NCBI GenBank assembly: GCA_900541045.1
Contig: UQID01000006.1
Coordinates: forward strand, 25,666 to 89,665
Direction: 5' to 3'
Source: an uncultured Collinsella sp.
Lineage (GTDB): Bacteria > Actinomycetota > Coriobacteriia > Coriobacteriales > Coriobacteriaceae
Length of the DNA: 64,000 nucleotides
Under the pieces are notes generated by a model. The model had not been told where the DNA came from, searched no databases, and saw only the letters and a list, made by a program, of their open reading frames with translations. The translations under genes and the position numbers were made by a program. Positions 14,990 to 23,674 of this stretch are shown here, in pieces (position 1 is the stretch's first letter; the number at the start of each line of letters is the position of its first letter).

Positions 14990-16843
14990 ATGCCCGAGAA
15001 GATTGAAGAGCTGGTACGCGCTGCGCTTGCTGCGGCCCAGGAGGCCGGCGACCTTTCCGCATTTGAACTTGACGATTGCGCTATCGAGCGACCGGCTGAT
15101 ACTTCTCATGGCGAGTGGACCTCCACCATGGCCCTGAAGTCCGCCAAGCTGGCTCACTGCGCCCCGCGCAAGATCGCCGAGGCCGTCGTTGCCCATATGC
15201 CCGAGGATCCCGCGATCGAGAAGGTTGAGATCGCCGGCCCTGGCTTCATCAACTTCTACCTCTCCGTCGCCGTCAAGAACGCCATCTTTGGCGAGGCCCG
15301 CGAGAAGGGTATGGACTTCGCTAAGTCCAACGTCGGTGGCGGCCTGAAGACTCAGGTCGAGTTCGTCTCCGCCAACCCCGTCGGCCCCATGCACATCGGT
15401 CATGGCCGCTGGGCCGCTCTGGGCGACTCCCTTTGCCGTGTGATGGACCACGCCGGTTACGACATCCAGCGTGAGTTCTACATCAACGACCACGGCTCTC
15501 AGATGAACACCTTCGGTAACTCCATCAGCACGCGCTATATGCAGCTTGCCGACATCATCGCCAAGCAGGGCGTGGATATCGACGAGGCTCACAAGCTTCT
15601 GATCGCCGACCGCGACGCCTTTGTTGCCGACGAGAGCGACGAGCATCCCGAGACCCATCCGTATCAGGACAACTTTGCCGAGACTCTGGGCAAGGACTCC
15701 TACGGCGGCGACTACATCATCGACGAGGCTGCCGAGTTCTGGCGCACCGACGGCGATAAGTGGGTCAACGCCGATCCGCAGGAGCGCATGGAGAGCTTCC
15801 GCGAGCGCGGCTACGTAAAGATGGTCGACAACATGCGCGACCTTTGCCACGCCGTCAACTGCGACTTTGATCGCTGGTTCTCCGAGCGCTCTCTGTACGT
15901 GAAGGACACCGAGGGCGAGACCGCCGGCACCTCCGCCGTCGACCGCGCTTTTGAGAAGCTCGACAAGATGGGCTACCTCTACACCAAGGACGGTGCCCTG
16001 TGGTTCCGCTCCACCGACCTGGGCGACGACAAGGACCGCGTCCTGATCAAGTCCGATGGCGAGTACACCTACTTCGCCTCCGACGTTGCCTATCACTGGG
16101 ATAAGTTCCAGCGCGTCGACCACGTCATCGACATCTGGGGCGCCGACCACCACGGCTACATCGAGCGCGTCCGCTGCGTCTGTGACGCTCTTGGCTATCC
16201 CGGCAAGTTTGAGGTTCTGCTGGGCCAGCTCGTCAACCTGCTGCGCAACGGCAAGCCCGTCCGTATGTCCAAGCGCAAGGGCACCATGGTGACCCTGCAG
16301 GAACTCGTCGACGAGGTCGGCTCTGACGCCGCCCGCTACACGCTCATCTCCAAGAGCTCCAACCAGATGGTCGACTTCGACATTGAGGCCGTCAAGAAGC
16401 GCGACAACTCCAACCCGGTGTACTACGTGCAGTACGCTCACGCTCGCGTGTGCTCCATCCTGCGCCGTGCCGCCGACGTTACCGCCGAGCAGGCCGCCGA
16501 GATGGGCATGAAGGCCGTCGCCGAGAAGGCTATTGGCGAGAACGTCGATTACTCGCTGCTGACCGACCCGACCGAGCTTGCCCTTTCGCGTAAGCTCAAC
16601 GAGCTCACCGACCTCATCGGTAGCTGCGCTCGCGATCGCGCCCCGTTCCGCCTGACTCACTTTGCCGAGGAGCTCGCCGGCGACTTCCACAGCTTCTACG
16701 CCGCCTGCCAGGTCCTTCCGAGCGAGGGTCGTCCCGTCGACCCTGAGCTCTCGCGCGCCCGTTTGGCCGCCTGCGACGCCGTCCGTGTGACGCTCGCCCT
16801 GGTGCTTACCCTCGTTGGCGTTTCTGCCCCCGAGCAGATGTAA
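14990..16843 (+). CDS. argS: Arginyl-tRNA synthetase
   Basis: This class I synthetase charges tRNA(Arg). The HIGH motif lies in NPVGPMHIGHGRW near residue 130, the KMSKS equivalent in VRMSKRKGTMVTL near residue 425, and the Arg-specific C-terminal DALR domain contains YVQYAHARVCSI. The 617-residue length is at the long end of the usual range. The ATG at 14990 has a strong GGAGG five bases before it. Codons are strongly biased toward GCC, CTG, AAG, CGC and GAC-type forms, as expected for high expression. A clear terminator follows. Confidence 0.96.
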   Translation: MPEKIEELVRAALAAAQEAGDLSAFELDDCAIERPADTSHGEWTSTMALKSAKLAHCAPRKIAEAVVAHMPEDPAIEKVEIAGPGFINFYLSVAVKNAIFGEAREKGMDFAKSNVGGGLKTQVEFVSANPVGPMHIGHGRWAALGDSLCRVMDHAGYDIQREFYINDHGSQMNTFGNSISTRYMQLADIIAKQGVDIDEAHKLLIADRDAFVADESDEHPETHPYQDNFAETLGKDSYGGDYIIDEAAEFWRTDGDKWVNADPQERMESFRERGYVKMVDNMRDLCHAVNCDFDRWFSERSLYVKDTEGETAGTSAVDRAFEKLDKMGYLYTKDGALWFRSTDLGDDKDRVLIKSDGEYTYFASDVAYHWDKFQRVDHVIDIWGADHHGYIERVRCVCDALGYPGKFEVLLGQLVNLLRNGKPVRMSKRKGTMVTLQELVDEVGSDAARYTLISKSSNQMVDFDIEAVKKRDNSNPVYYVQYAHARVCSILRRAADVTAEQAAEMGMKAVAEKAIGENVDYSLLTDPTELALSRKLNELTDLIGSCARDRAPFRLTHFAEELAGDFHSFYAACQVLPSEGRPVDPELSRARLAACDAVRVTLALVLTLVGVSAPEQM

Positions 16844-16887
16844 GCGCTGGTCGTTTGACTGCGTTGGTTTGGCTTGACTGAGCCTCG

Positions 16888-16924
16888 AAAGCCCGATCTC
16901 CCATGCGGAGGTCGGGCTTTTTGC
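16888..16924 (+). terminator. Terminator of argS
   Basis: AAAGCCCGATCTCC pairs with GGAGGTCGGGCTTT (one G-T pair) around CATGC, followed by TTTTTG. Confidence 0.9.
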
Positions 16925-16968
16925 GTTTAGCGAGACAATTTGGCTTGCTGGAAAATGTTACCAAATCG

Positions 16969-17118
16969 CAACTATACCGGTTTACTACGATGAATCGAGG
17001 GATTCCAATCACACGGGCTTTTCACCGAAAAGTGCAAGCCATCTAGCTGGGGTTTTATTTTTTCGGTTTTTGGCGTGGTCGTGGTTGAGCGATTCATCGT
17101 AGTAAACAGCCATAGTTT
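16969..17118. repeat. Large inverted repeat with GTTTACTACGATGAATCG arms
   Basis: GTTTACTACGATGAATCG (16980-16997) is matched exactly by its complement at 17090-17107. Beyond a 4-base mismatch the pairing continues through CAACTAT against ATAGTTTTG. The interior of about 90 bases has no ORF. It is followed at once by a family-B unit. Confidence 0.85.
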
Positions 17119-17123
17119 TGAAA

Positions 17124-17155
17124 ATGACCCTAGGGGACGGAGGAAAACGGATCAT
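17124..17155. repeat. Repeat family B, single unit
   Basis: ATGACCC-TAGGGGACGGAGGAAAAC-GGATCAT, with one changed base in the left end compared with the units at 1975 and 9016. Confidence 0.85.
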
Positions 17156-17204
17156 TTTTGTCCCGTGGAGGAGCGGTGGGATACCTTCTGCCAAGAATCG
17201 GGGG

Positions 17205-17334
17205 CATCTACTACGTTTAAGTGCGCACCCCGAACCACGCCGAAAATCGCAATATTAAAACCGCAGGTAGCAGGTCTGCGACTTTCGAAAAATAGTGAGT
17301 ATGGTCAGGGGTGCGGGGGCAAACGTAGTAGATG
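17205..17334. repeat. Second inverted repeat, CATCTACTACGTTT arms
   Basis: CATCTACTACGTTT (17205-17218) is matched exactly by AAACGTAGTAGATG (17321-17334), with inner GCACCCC/GGGGTGC pairing. It shares TACTACG with the neighbouring inverted repeat at 16969-17118. Nothing protein-like is visible from 16925 to 17580. Confidence 0.8.
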
Positions 17335-17583
17335 GGCGCGATTCGTGGCACATTGATCTTGGGGCCGATGCCCTTGTCCCTTAGCTGTTCCGTTTTCTCG
17401 ATGCTTGAGGCTTGATCTGCCTTCTTCTTATGAGTTGCGGTGGAATGGTTCCTGCTTGAGAGGTGCCGGCCGGGATTTGGGAACTATTTCACCGCAGTTT
17501 ATGATGTGGCGATGGTGTACGCCGGAACTTTGTAAAGAGCATCCCTTTTGACTAGTCGTTTAAGAACGTCCCCGATGACTAAG

Positions 17584-17611
17584 TTGCAGGTGGTTGCGGT
17601 TGTGTTACACT
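17584..17611 (+). promoter_or_regulatory. Probable rho promoter
   Basis: TTGCAG (17584-17589), a 16-base spacer and TACACT (17606-17611) give a good sigma-70-type promoter about 145 bases before the rho start. The resulting leader could carry rho autoregulation, which is known in other bacteria. Confidence 0.6.
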
Positions 17612-17755
17612 AACGCTGCGTATATAACGCAATCATCTCTATACAGATCAATGATGTCCGTCGGTATTTGACGGAGCTAGACTGTTTAGCCGCCCTGAAG
17701 GTTTATGCAGGGAGCATGTGATCACAGGGCTTGAAAAGAAAGTTGAGCAAACACT

Positions 17756-20305
17756 GTGTCTGATCAACAACAAGAAAACGAAATAACGACGACGCAAACG
17801 GCTCCCGCTGCACCGGTTACGTCGGACCAGGCCGTGCTTTCCGCGCCGGCGCAGGTCTCGGCTCCCGAGGCGCTTAAGGCCGTCGCGCCCACCACGCCCG
17901 TTGCTAGCGAGGAGGCTGCTCCTGCTAAGCCTAAGCGCACGCGTCGTTTGGCCAAGCCTGCTGCGGACGGCGAGGATGCCGAAAAGCCCAAGCGTCGTAC
18001 GACGCGCACCACGCGCGCGAAGTGCCCCGTTGCCACCGATGCTTCGGCCCCCATTTCCGATGAGGTCGCGCAGGCCCGTGCACTGGCGCAGATTAGCGAG
18101 GCCCAGGTTGTGCGTGCCCGCCGTCGCGCTGCCGAGCGCGAGGCCGCGGCATTGACTGAGCTCGCTGCGCCGGTCGCCCCCGAGGCTCCTGCTGCCGAAC
18201 AGTCGGCCGAGAAGACGGCACCGCGCACGCGTCGCCGTGCGGCAGCCAAGACGCAGCAGCCCGTCGAGCAGCTGACTCCTGAGGTCGCTGAAGCTCCGGC
18301 TCATTCTGCGGCAGGGGAGGGCGCTTCCTCCGCTGAGCCCGTCGTGCACGCTGAGGTCAACGAGGTTCCCGTCGTTGATCCGGCTCTGCGCCCGCATCGT
18401 CGCGGCCGCAAGCCCAAGGCGTATGTTGAGGCCGAGAAAGCCGCTGCCGCAGCAGCTGCTGCCCAGGGCGCAGCGGTGACGGCCGAGCCTACGGCCACGG
18501 TCGATGCCCCGGTCCAGGACGCTCCGTCCACCGAGGCTCCCGCATCTGCCGATGCCGAGCCCGCCGATGTCCGTCCCGGCCGCAGCCGTCGCACCGCGGC
18601 AAAGCGCTCGACGAAGGCGAAGGCCAAGGCCGGCGTCGAGGCCAAGCCCGTCGACGACAAGTCCTCCCAGGCAAACGCCGATGCCGCTTCCGAGGCCGAG
18701 AACGTCGACCAGCCGGCAACTGAGAAGCCCAAGCGCACGCGCAAGAAGTCCGCGAGGGCCAAGGGTGCCGAGCAGCAGGGCGACGCCGAACCCAGCAACC
18801 ATGCCAACGCCGACGCCAAGGCAGAGGGCGAGGCTCCGTCCGGCACCGATGCAACCGCAGCCGCGGCTGCCGAAGGCACCGAGACCGAAGAGGGCGCCCG
18901 CCCCAGCCGCCGTCAGCACAAGCGCAACGACGGGCGCAACGACCGCAAGGACGATCGCAACAACGACCGCCGCAGCCGTCAGCGCGACCGCAAACAGCGC
19001 AACAAGGAGCGCAACGCCGCCCCCACCGAGCCCACGCTTTCGCGCGAGGAGCTTGCGGCCATGAAGGTAGCCGAGCTGCGCGAGAAGGCAAAAGAGTTCG
19101 AGATCGAGACGACCGGCAAGAAGAAGGCCGAGCTTGTCGAGGAGATCTACACGACCGCCGCGAAGGCCGAGGGCTTCCGTGATATTAAGGGCATCCTGCA
19201 GATTCGCCCGGACAACTCCGGCATCATCCATGCCCACGGTTACATGAAGTCCAATGAAGACGCCTTCGTCCCCGCTTACCTCATCCGCTCCGCACGCCTG
19301 CGCACGGGTGATGTCATCGAGGGTTCGCTGCGCCCCTCGCGCGGCGGCGACAAGCGAGCCGGCCTCGCCAAGATCACGACCGTTAACGGCATGGATCCCG
19401 AGCAGATCCGCAACCGCCCCAAGTTCGGCGACCTTACCCCGGTCTATCCCAACGAGCCGCTGCGCATGGAGCACGGCAAGGATTCCATCACCGGTCGCGC
19501 CATCGATATCGTGTCGCCGATCGGCAAGGGCCAGCGTGGCCTGATCGTGTCGCCGCCCAAGGCCGGCAAGACAACGATCCTTAAGAAGATCTGCCAGTCC
19601 ATCTCGATCAACAACCCCGAGGTGCACCTCATTTGCCTGCTCGTCGACGAGCGCCCCGAAGAGGTCACCGATATGCAGCGCTCCATTAAGGGCGAGGTCG
19701 TGGCCTCGACCTTCGATATGCCCGCCGACAACCACACCCGCGTGGCCGAGCTCGTCATCGAGCGTGCCAAGCGCATTGTGGAGCTGGGCGGCGATGTCGT
19801 GGTGGTGCTCGACTCCATCACACGTCTTGCGCGCGCCTACAACCTGGCGGCACCCGCCTCGGGCCGTATCCTTTCGGGCGGCGTCGATTCGGCAGCTCTC
19901 TATCCGCCCAAGCGTTTCCTGGGTGCAGCCCGCAATATCGAAAACGGCGGCTCGCTCACCATCCTCGCCTCCGCCCTTATCGACACCGGCTCCAAGATGG
20001 ATGAGGTCATCTTTGAGGAGTTCAAGGGCACCGGCAACATGGAGCTCAAGCTCGACCGCGATCTTGCCGATCGCCGCATCTTCCCGGCCATCGACCCCGT
20101 TGCCTCCGGTACGCGCAACGAGGACCTGCTGGTCGACGAGCAGATGCGCCCGTTTGTCTTTGGCCTGCGTCGCATTCTCGCCGGTATGAACAACACCGAG
20201 CGCGCGGCGGCGTCGTTTATTAAGGGCCTTAAGGGCACCAACACCAATCAGGAGTTCTTGGTGCGTTCGGCCAAAAAGCACAGCGACTACGAGCAGACGT
20301 TTTAG
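17756..20305 (+). CDS. rho: Transcription termination factor Rho with long disordered N-terminus
   Basis: Rho is a hexameric RNA helicase that ends transcription. The last ~420 residues hold the conserved enzyme: the N-terminal helical domain starting SREELAAMKVAELREKAKEF, the primary RNA-binding fold (GILQIRPDNSGIIHAHGYM), Walker A PPKAGKTTILKKI, Walker B VVVVLDSITRLARAYN and the Q/R loops. The first ~420 residues are low complexity: Ala/Pro/Glu/Lys-rich, then an Arg/Asn/Asp-rich basic block (HKRNDGRNDRKDD and on) just before the core. Such inserts occur in actinobacterial Rho and add RNA binding. The start is a GTG with a weak ribosome-binding site, so the exact N-terminus is uncertain. Confidence 0.93.
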   Translation: MSDQQQENEITTTQTAPAAPVTSDQAVLSAPAQVSAPEALKAVAPTTPVASEEAAPAKPKRTRRLAKPAADGEDAEKPKRRTTRTTRAKCPVATDASAPISDEVAQARALAQISEAQVVRARRRAAEREAAALTELAAPVAPEAPAAEQSAEKTAPRTRRRAAAKTQQPVEQLTPEVAEAPAHSAAGEGASSAEPVVHAEVNEVPVVDPALRPHRRGRKPKAYVEAEKAAAAAAAAQGAAVTAEPTATVDAPVQDAPSTEAPASADAEPADVRPGRSRRTAAKRSTKAKAKAGVEAKPVDDKSSQANADAASEAENVDQPATEKPKRTRKKSARAKGAEQQGDAEPSNHANADAKAEGEAPSGTDATAAAAAEGTETEEGARPSRRQHKRNDGRNDRKDDRNNDRRSRQRDRKQRNKERNAAPTEPTLSREELAAMKVAELREKAKEFEIETTGKKKAELVEEIYTTAAKAEGFRDIKGILQIRPDNSGIIHAHGYMKSNEDAFVPAYLIRSARLRTGDVIEGSLRPSRGGDKRAGLAKITTVNGMDPEQIRNRPKFGDLTPVYPNEPLRMEHGKDSITGRAIDIVSPIGKGQRGLIVSPPKAGKTTILKKICQSISINNPEVHLICLLVDERPEEVTDMQRSIKGEVVASTFDMPADNHTRVAELVIERAKRIVELGGDVVVVLDSITRLARAYNLAAPASGRILSGGVDSAALYPPKRFLGAARNIENGGSLTILASALIDTGSKMDEVIFEEFKGTGNMELKLDRDLADRRIFPAIDPVASGTRNEDLLVDEQMRPFVFGLRRILAGMNNTERAAASFIKGLKGTNTNQEFLVRSAKKHSDYEQTF

Positions 20306-20346
20306 ACCAAAAGCCGCACGCTATATCGCCATAAGAACGGGCAATC

Positions 20347-20377
20347 GGGCCGGGGTTTATGCCCCGGCCCTTTCTTT
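20347..20377 (+). terminator. Terminator of rho
   Basis: GGGCCGGGG-TTTATG-CCCCGGCCC followed by TTTCTTT. Confidence 0.9.
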
Positions 20378-20619
20378 ACGGCGCCACTCGGCAACATTTT
20401 CTGACCTTATGACCGACAAGCAGCAGTTTTCGAGCCATAATCCGGCCTCATCGCTTGCAATCGGAGGGTCGGTTTCGCATAATAACTTTAAGCTTCGCGA
20501 CGGAAAACGCAGATGAAACGAACCATATACCGTTGCTTTGGGACGCATGTCCCGCTTCATCTTCTCTCGCGCAGCCAACTAAATGATGCGATTTGGGTGC
20601 TGGAAGATGGGGAGAGCTC
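20378..20619. other. Intergenic region, nothing recognised
   Basis: This gap between the rho terminator and the next gene must carry a promoter for the membrane protein gene, but no convincing -35/-10 pair, repeat or RNA structure stands out. Confidence 0.4.
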
Positions 20620-22071
20620 ATGGCTTCTTCTGATGCAACACAACGAGCAGTCCTTGCCGGACTTTCCTGCGGGATCGGCCTTGCCGCCCCCGTGGTGATG
20701 TATGCCGCGACGCTGCCGTTCTCGTCGGTCAACGAGACGGTTGTCGCGGGCGCGGTTCCCTTCGCCGTTGGTGCGGTGGCAGGCGTGGGCATCTACGCAG
20801 CCTCGCTGGGCATTTCCGAGTATCGTGCCGAGCACGATGGCCGCCTGTTTGAGCCCGATGCCGTGGGCGGCGCCGCTCAGTTTGGCCGGACCCACAACGA
20901 GTTCAAGACCGCCTCGATTCCCGCACAGCAGCAGGGGGCGGCGCCTCAGCCTGCGGCTCCGGCTGATCAGGCCAATGCCGCACAGCCTTCTTCCGCATTT
21001 CTCTCCGGCCTGACCGGTGCGTTCCAGCGCCGCCACGCCGACGATGGCGTTCCCACCATCGCGCGCGCGGCTAACGCCATGGATGAGGCCGAGGCCTGGT
21101 CTATGATCGACAGCATGCTCGATGACGATTCCCCGGTCAGCTGCGATGCCGTGCGTTCGCGCGATGTCTACCAGGTCGCAATCGACGAGCTCACCAACGG
21201 TGGAAAGACCGGTTCTTACAATCGCGATGACATTGCCGCTGCCGCACGCGCCGTCTCGGGCTCTCATGCAGCCCCTGCGGGCAGCACCGCAGCCTTCGTG
21301 GCGCTTGTAGCCAACGCAGCCAACAATGCCGCCTATAACGGCGCGTCGTCGGCTGCGTACGCCTCTGCCGCGTCGGCTGCTTCGGCCGGCCAACAGAGCG
21401 CAGCTCAGGCGGCTCCTGTCGCCGACCCCTTTGCCGATGAGCCCCTGGCTGTCGACGAGGAGACCATTGCCGCTCGCCGAGCTGCCGAAAGCTCGCTTTG
21501 GGGCGCTTCGGCCCAAATGCAGGCCGCGGAGGCGGCGCCGTACAACGCCAAGCTCGCCAGCATGCCCATCATTTCCGATGCCAAGGGTGTGGATCTCTCC
21601 GATCTGGACGAGCCTGCCGCCATCACTGCGTCTATCGATGCCCAGGATCGCGTGGATACCGACAGTCTCCCCGATGCCTCTCTTGAGGAAGATGTCCCCA
21701 TGGCCGATTATTCGGGCCACGAGGACATGTGGGCCGCCGCCATGGCGATCATGGCCGAGGCTGCCGAGCCCTCCCCCGTGGCGGTGCCCACGCCTGCAGC
21801 CTCACCTGTCTCGGTTGCTCCCGTCTATGTCGGCCGCCACAGCTCCGTGCTTCCCGAGGATACCGCGCGTATCTCGCGCGAGGGTATCGAGCGCGCCGAG
21901 GCTATCGCTGCCGGCGTTATGGAAAACCGTCGCCATGAGCGCGTCAATCAGATTCTCGAGGAAGAGATCAACCGTCTACAGTCTGCGGCCGTCAAGCGCA
22001 CGGGCCGTGCCTATCTGAGCGTTATCGAGGGCGGTACCGCCAGCTTTACACCGCTGCGCGCGGAGGCATAA
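20620..22071 (+). CDS. Membrane-anchored protein of unknown function
   Basis: I do not recognise a family. Of 483 residues, the first 70 hold two hydrophobic helices (around LAGLSCGIGLAAPVVMYAA and AVPFAVGAVAGVGIYAASLG). The remaining ~410 are hydrophilic, rich in Ala, Asp, Glu and Ser, with an Ala-rich patch of about 40 residues in the middle and a conserved-looking basic C-terminus (ENRRHERVNQILEEEINRLQ) that may form a helix. It is probably a cytoplasmic tail on a two-helix anchor. The ATG at 20620 follows GGGGAGAG closely. The VanZ-like gene starts 7 bases after its stop, so the two likely form an operon. Confidence 0.65.
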   Translation: MASSDATQRAVLAGLSCGIGLAAPVVMYAATLPFSSVNETVVAGAVPFAVGAVAGVGIYAASLGISEYRAEHDGRLFEPDAVGGAAQFGRTHNEFKTASIPAQQQGAAPQPAAPADQANAAQPSSAFLSGLTGAFQRRHADDGVPTIARAANAMDEAEAWSMIDSMLDDDSPVSCDAVRSRDVYQVAIDELTNGGKTGSYNRDDIAAAARAVSGSHAAPAGSTAAFVALVANAANNAAYNGASSAAYASAASAASAGQQSAAQAAPVADPFADEPLAVDEETIAARRAAESSLWGASAQMQAAEAAPYNAKLASMPIISDAKGVDLSDLDEPAAITASIDAQDRVDTDSLPDASLEEDVPMADYSGHEDMWAAAMAIMAEAAEPSPVAVPTPAASPVSVAPVYVGRHSSVLPEDTARISREGIERAEAIAAGVMENRRHERVNQILEEEINRLQSAAVKRTGRAYLSVIEGGTASFTPLRAEA

Positions 22072-22078
22072 TTGCCTC

Positions 22079-22528
22079 ATGGTTAAACTCGATCGAAAAT
22101 GGGCGCTTGCCGCCTGCGCCATGGTGCTCGTCATTTGGGGCAATTCGCTGGTTCCCGGTACGGGGTCTGGTTCGTTGAGCTTGTCGATCATGGAATCCAT
22201 TCGCGGCTTTTTGCAGGCCCTGGGGCTTCCATACGAGTGGGTCACCAACTTCGTCGTGCGCAAGTGCGCTCATTTTACCGAGTACATGGTGCTTGGCATC
22301 TTGGCGACGCACGCCTTTGACCTCGAAGGCCGGCGCACGTTTGATGTGTTGCTGCCCACGGCGGTGTTCTTGCTGCTTGTTCCCTCTATCGACGAGACGA
22401 TCCAGCTTTTTGTGCCCGGTCGCGCCGGCATGATTACCGATGTGATGATCGACTGCTGCGGGGCGACGGCAGGCGTCGTGCTCCGATATCTCTTACGGTC
22501 GCTGATTAACACCAAAAGGGCCGCCTAG
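22079..22528 (+). CDS. VanZ-family membrane protein
   Basis: The 149-residue protein has four hydrophobic segments and the VanZ-like signature: a first helix ending in WGNSLVPG, the motif RKCAHFTEYMVLGILA in the second, SIDETIQLFVPGRAGMITDVMIDCCGA before the last helix. VanZ gives low-level teicoplanin resistance in enterococci by an unknown mechanism, and the family is widespread with diverse roles. Its stop lies within the stem of the terminator. It follows the unknown membrane protein gene by 7 bases. Confidence 0.85.
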   Translation: MVKLDRKWALAACAMVLVIWGNSLVPGTGSGSLSLSIMESIRGFLQALGLPYEWVTNFVVRKCAHFTEYMVLGILATHAFDLEGRRTFDVLLPTAVFLLLVPSIDETIQLFVPGRAGMITDVMIDCCGATAGVVLRYLLRSLINTKRAA

Positions 22529-22558
22529 GACGTTTTGCTTGGTCCTAGGCGGCTTTGT
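22520..22558 (+). terminator. Terminator overlapping the VanZ gene stop
   Basis: GCCGCCTAGGAC (which contains the TAG stop) pairs exactly with GTCCTAGGCGGC, followed by TTTGTT. Confidence 0.9.
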
Positions 22559-22642
22559 TCGTTTGAGGGCCTCTGCGGGGCGTGACGGTTTTGTCCGGGC
22601 GTTTTGCGAGCTTGGCTACGCCGTGCGCCGTTGATGCACCCT

Positions 22643-23533
22643 TTACTGGAGCGCCTGGGCGCCCAGGGCCAGGCAGCCCATGATGCCCTGCTTGCCCTCG
22701 AGGCTGTTGTTGACAATGTAGGTATCGATGTCGTTGACCTCGGGCGTGACGATATAGCCGTTGAGCATCTCGGCGCACTTTTTGCGTGCGAGCGGCACGA
22801 TGGGGGTGTGGTCGGCCACGCCGCCGCCGATGATGATCTTTTGCGGTGCGTAGCACAGCGTGTAGGTCATGAGCGCCTGTGCCAGATAGCCTGCGAGCAG
22901 GTCCATGGCCTCCGGGTCATCGGCCATGTCTCCGGCGCTCTTGCCACCCCAACGCTTTTTAACGCCGGGACCGGCGATGAGGCCCTCGAGGCAGTTGTCG
23001 TGGAAGGGACAGGCACTGTGCTCGCCGATGGTGTCGCGCGGGTCGCGTGTGACCAGGATGTGGCCGGCCTCGGGATGCATCATGCCGTGCACGAGCTTGC
23101 CTCCCGAGAGCACGCCGGCGCCCACACCGGTGCCGATGGTCAGGTAGACCACGTCGGTGAGGCCCTGGGCGCAACCAAAAGTGACCTCGCCCAGGCAGGC
23201 GACGTTGACGTCGGTATCGTAGCCACAGGGAATACTGAGCTCGTTTTGGATGGTGCCCAGCAGGTCGAAGTAGCGCCATGCCGTTTTGGGCGTCTCCAGG
23301 ATCTTGCCGTATTGGGGCGAGGCGGGGTTGACCGCGGTGGGGCCAAAGGCGCCGATGCCCAGCGCGGCGATGCCCTTGTTGGCAAACCATGCATTGACGG
23401 CCTCAACGGTCTCCTGCGGGGTCGTGGTCGCGATCTGCTCACGCTCCAGGACCGTACCGTCTGCATAGCCCGTGGCGCAGACCATCTTGGTGCCGCCGGC
23501 CTCGAGCGCTCCGATAAGCTGCTGTTCTGCCAT
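22643..23533 (-). CDS. ROK-family sugar kinase, fructokinase-like
   Basis: The 296-residue protein shows the ROK fold: an N-terminal ATP-binding loop GALEAGGTKMVCATG, the catalytic Asp in CGYDTDVNVACLGE, TIGTGVGAGVLSGGKL, and the zinc-binding set HPEAGH..CPFHDNCLEG. The GALEAGGTK start and short zinc loop are those of the ScrK/YdhR fructokinases, so fructose is the likely substrate, phosphorylated to fructose-6-phosphate. No sucrose or PTS genes are adjacent, so the pathway cannot be confirmed. AGAGAGG precedes the start codon. Confidence 0.85.
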   Translation of the reverse strand: MAEQQLIGALEAGGTKMVCATGYADGTVLEREQIATTTPQETVEAVNAWFANKGIAALGIGAFGPTAVNPASPQYGKILETPKTAWRYFDLLGTIQNELSIPCGYDTDVNVACLGEVTFGCAQGLTDVVYLTIGTGVGAGVLSGGKLVHGMMHPEAGHILVTRDPRDTIGEHSACPFHDNCLEGLIAGPGVKKRWGGKSAGDMADDPEAMDLLAGYLAQALMTYTLCYAPQKIIIGGGVADHTPIVPLARKKCAEMLNGYIVTPEVNDIDTYIVNNSLEGKQGIMGCLALGAQALQ

Positions 23534-23605
23534 AGTATTCCTCTCTTTGGGACGAGTTGCTCCGTGACTAAAGTATAGAGCTCTAAACCATTTTAGAAAG
23601 CGCTA

Positions 23606-23650
23606 TAAAAAGAAGCCTCGCAACGCGGCGGGCGGTACGAGGCTTCTTTG
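23606..23650 (-). terminator. Terminator of the aminotransferase gene
   Basis: AAAGAAGCCTCG (23609-23620) and CGAGGCTTCTTT (23638-23649) form a 12-bp stem; on the minus strand it is followed by TTTTTA. Confidence 0.85.
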
Positions 23651-23674
23651 GTTGCTTTAGTTGCCGGGCCGTCC

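Noticed and set aside
14972..16690. 572-codon minus-strand frame over argS
   Set aside because: Antisense shadow created by codon bias of argS.
17648..20281. 877-codon open frame on the minus strand across rho
   Set aside because: It is a shadow of the high-GC rho gene in the opposite frame: Gly/Leu/Arg-rich, no domain, and rho is certain.
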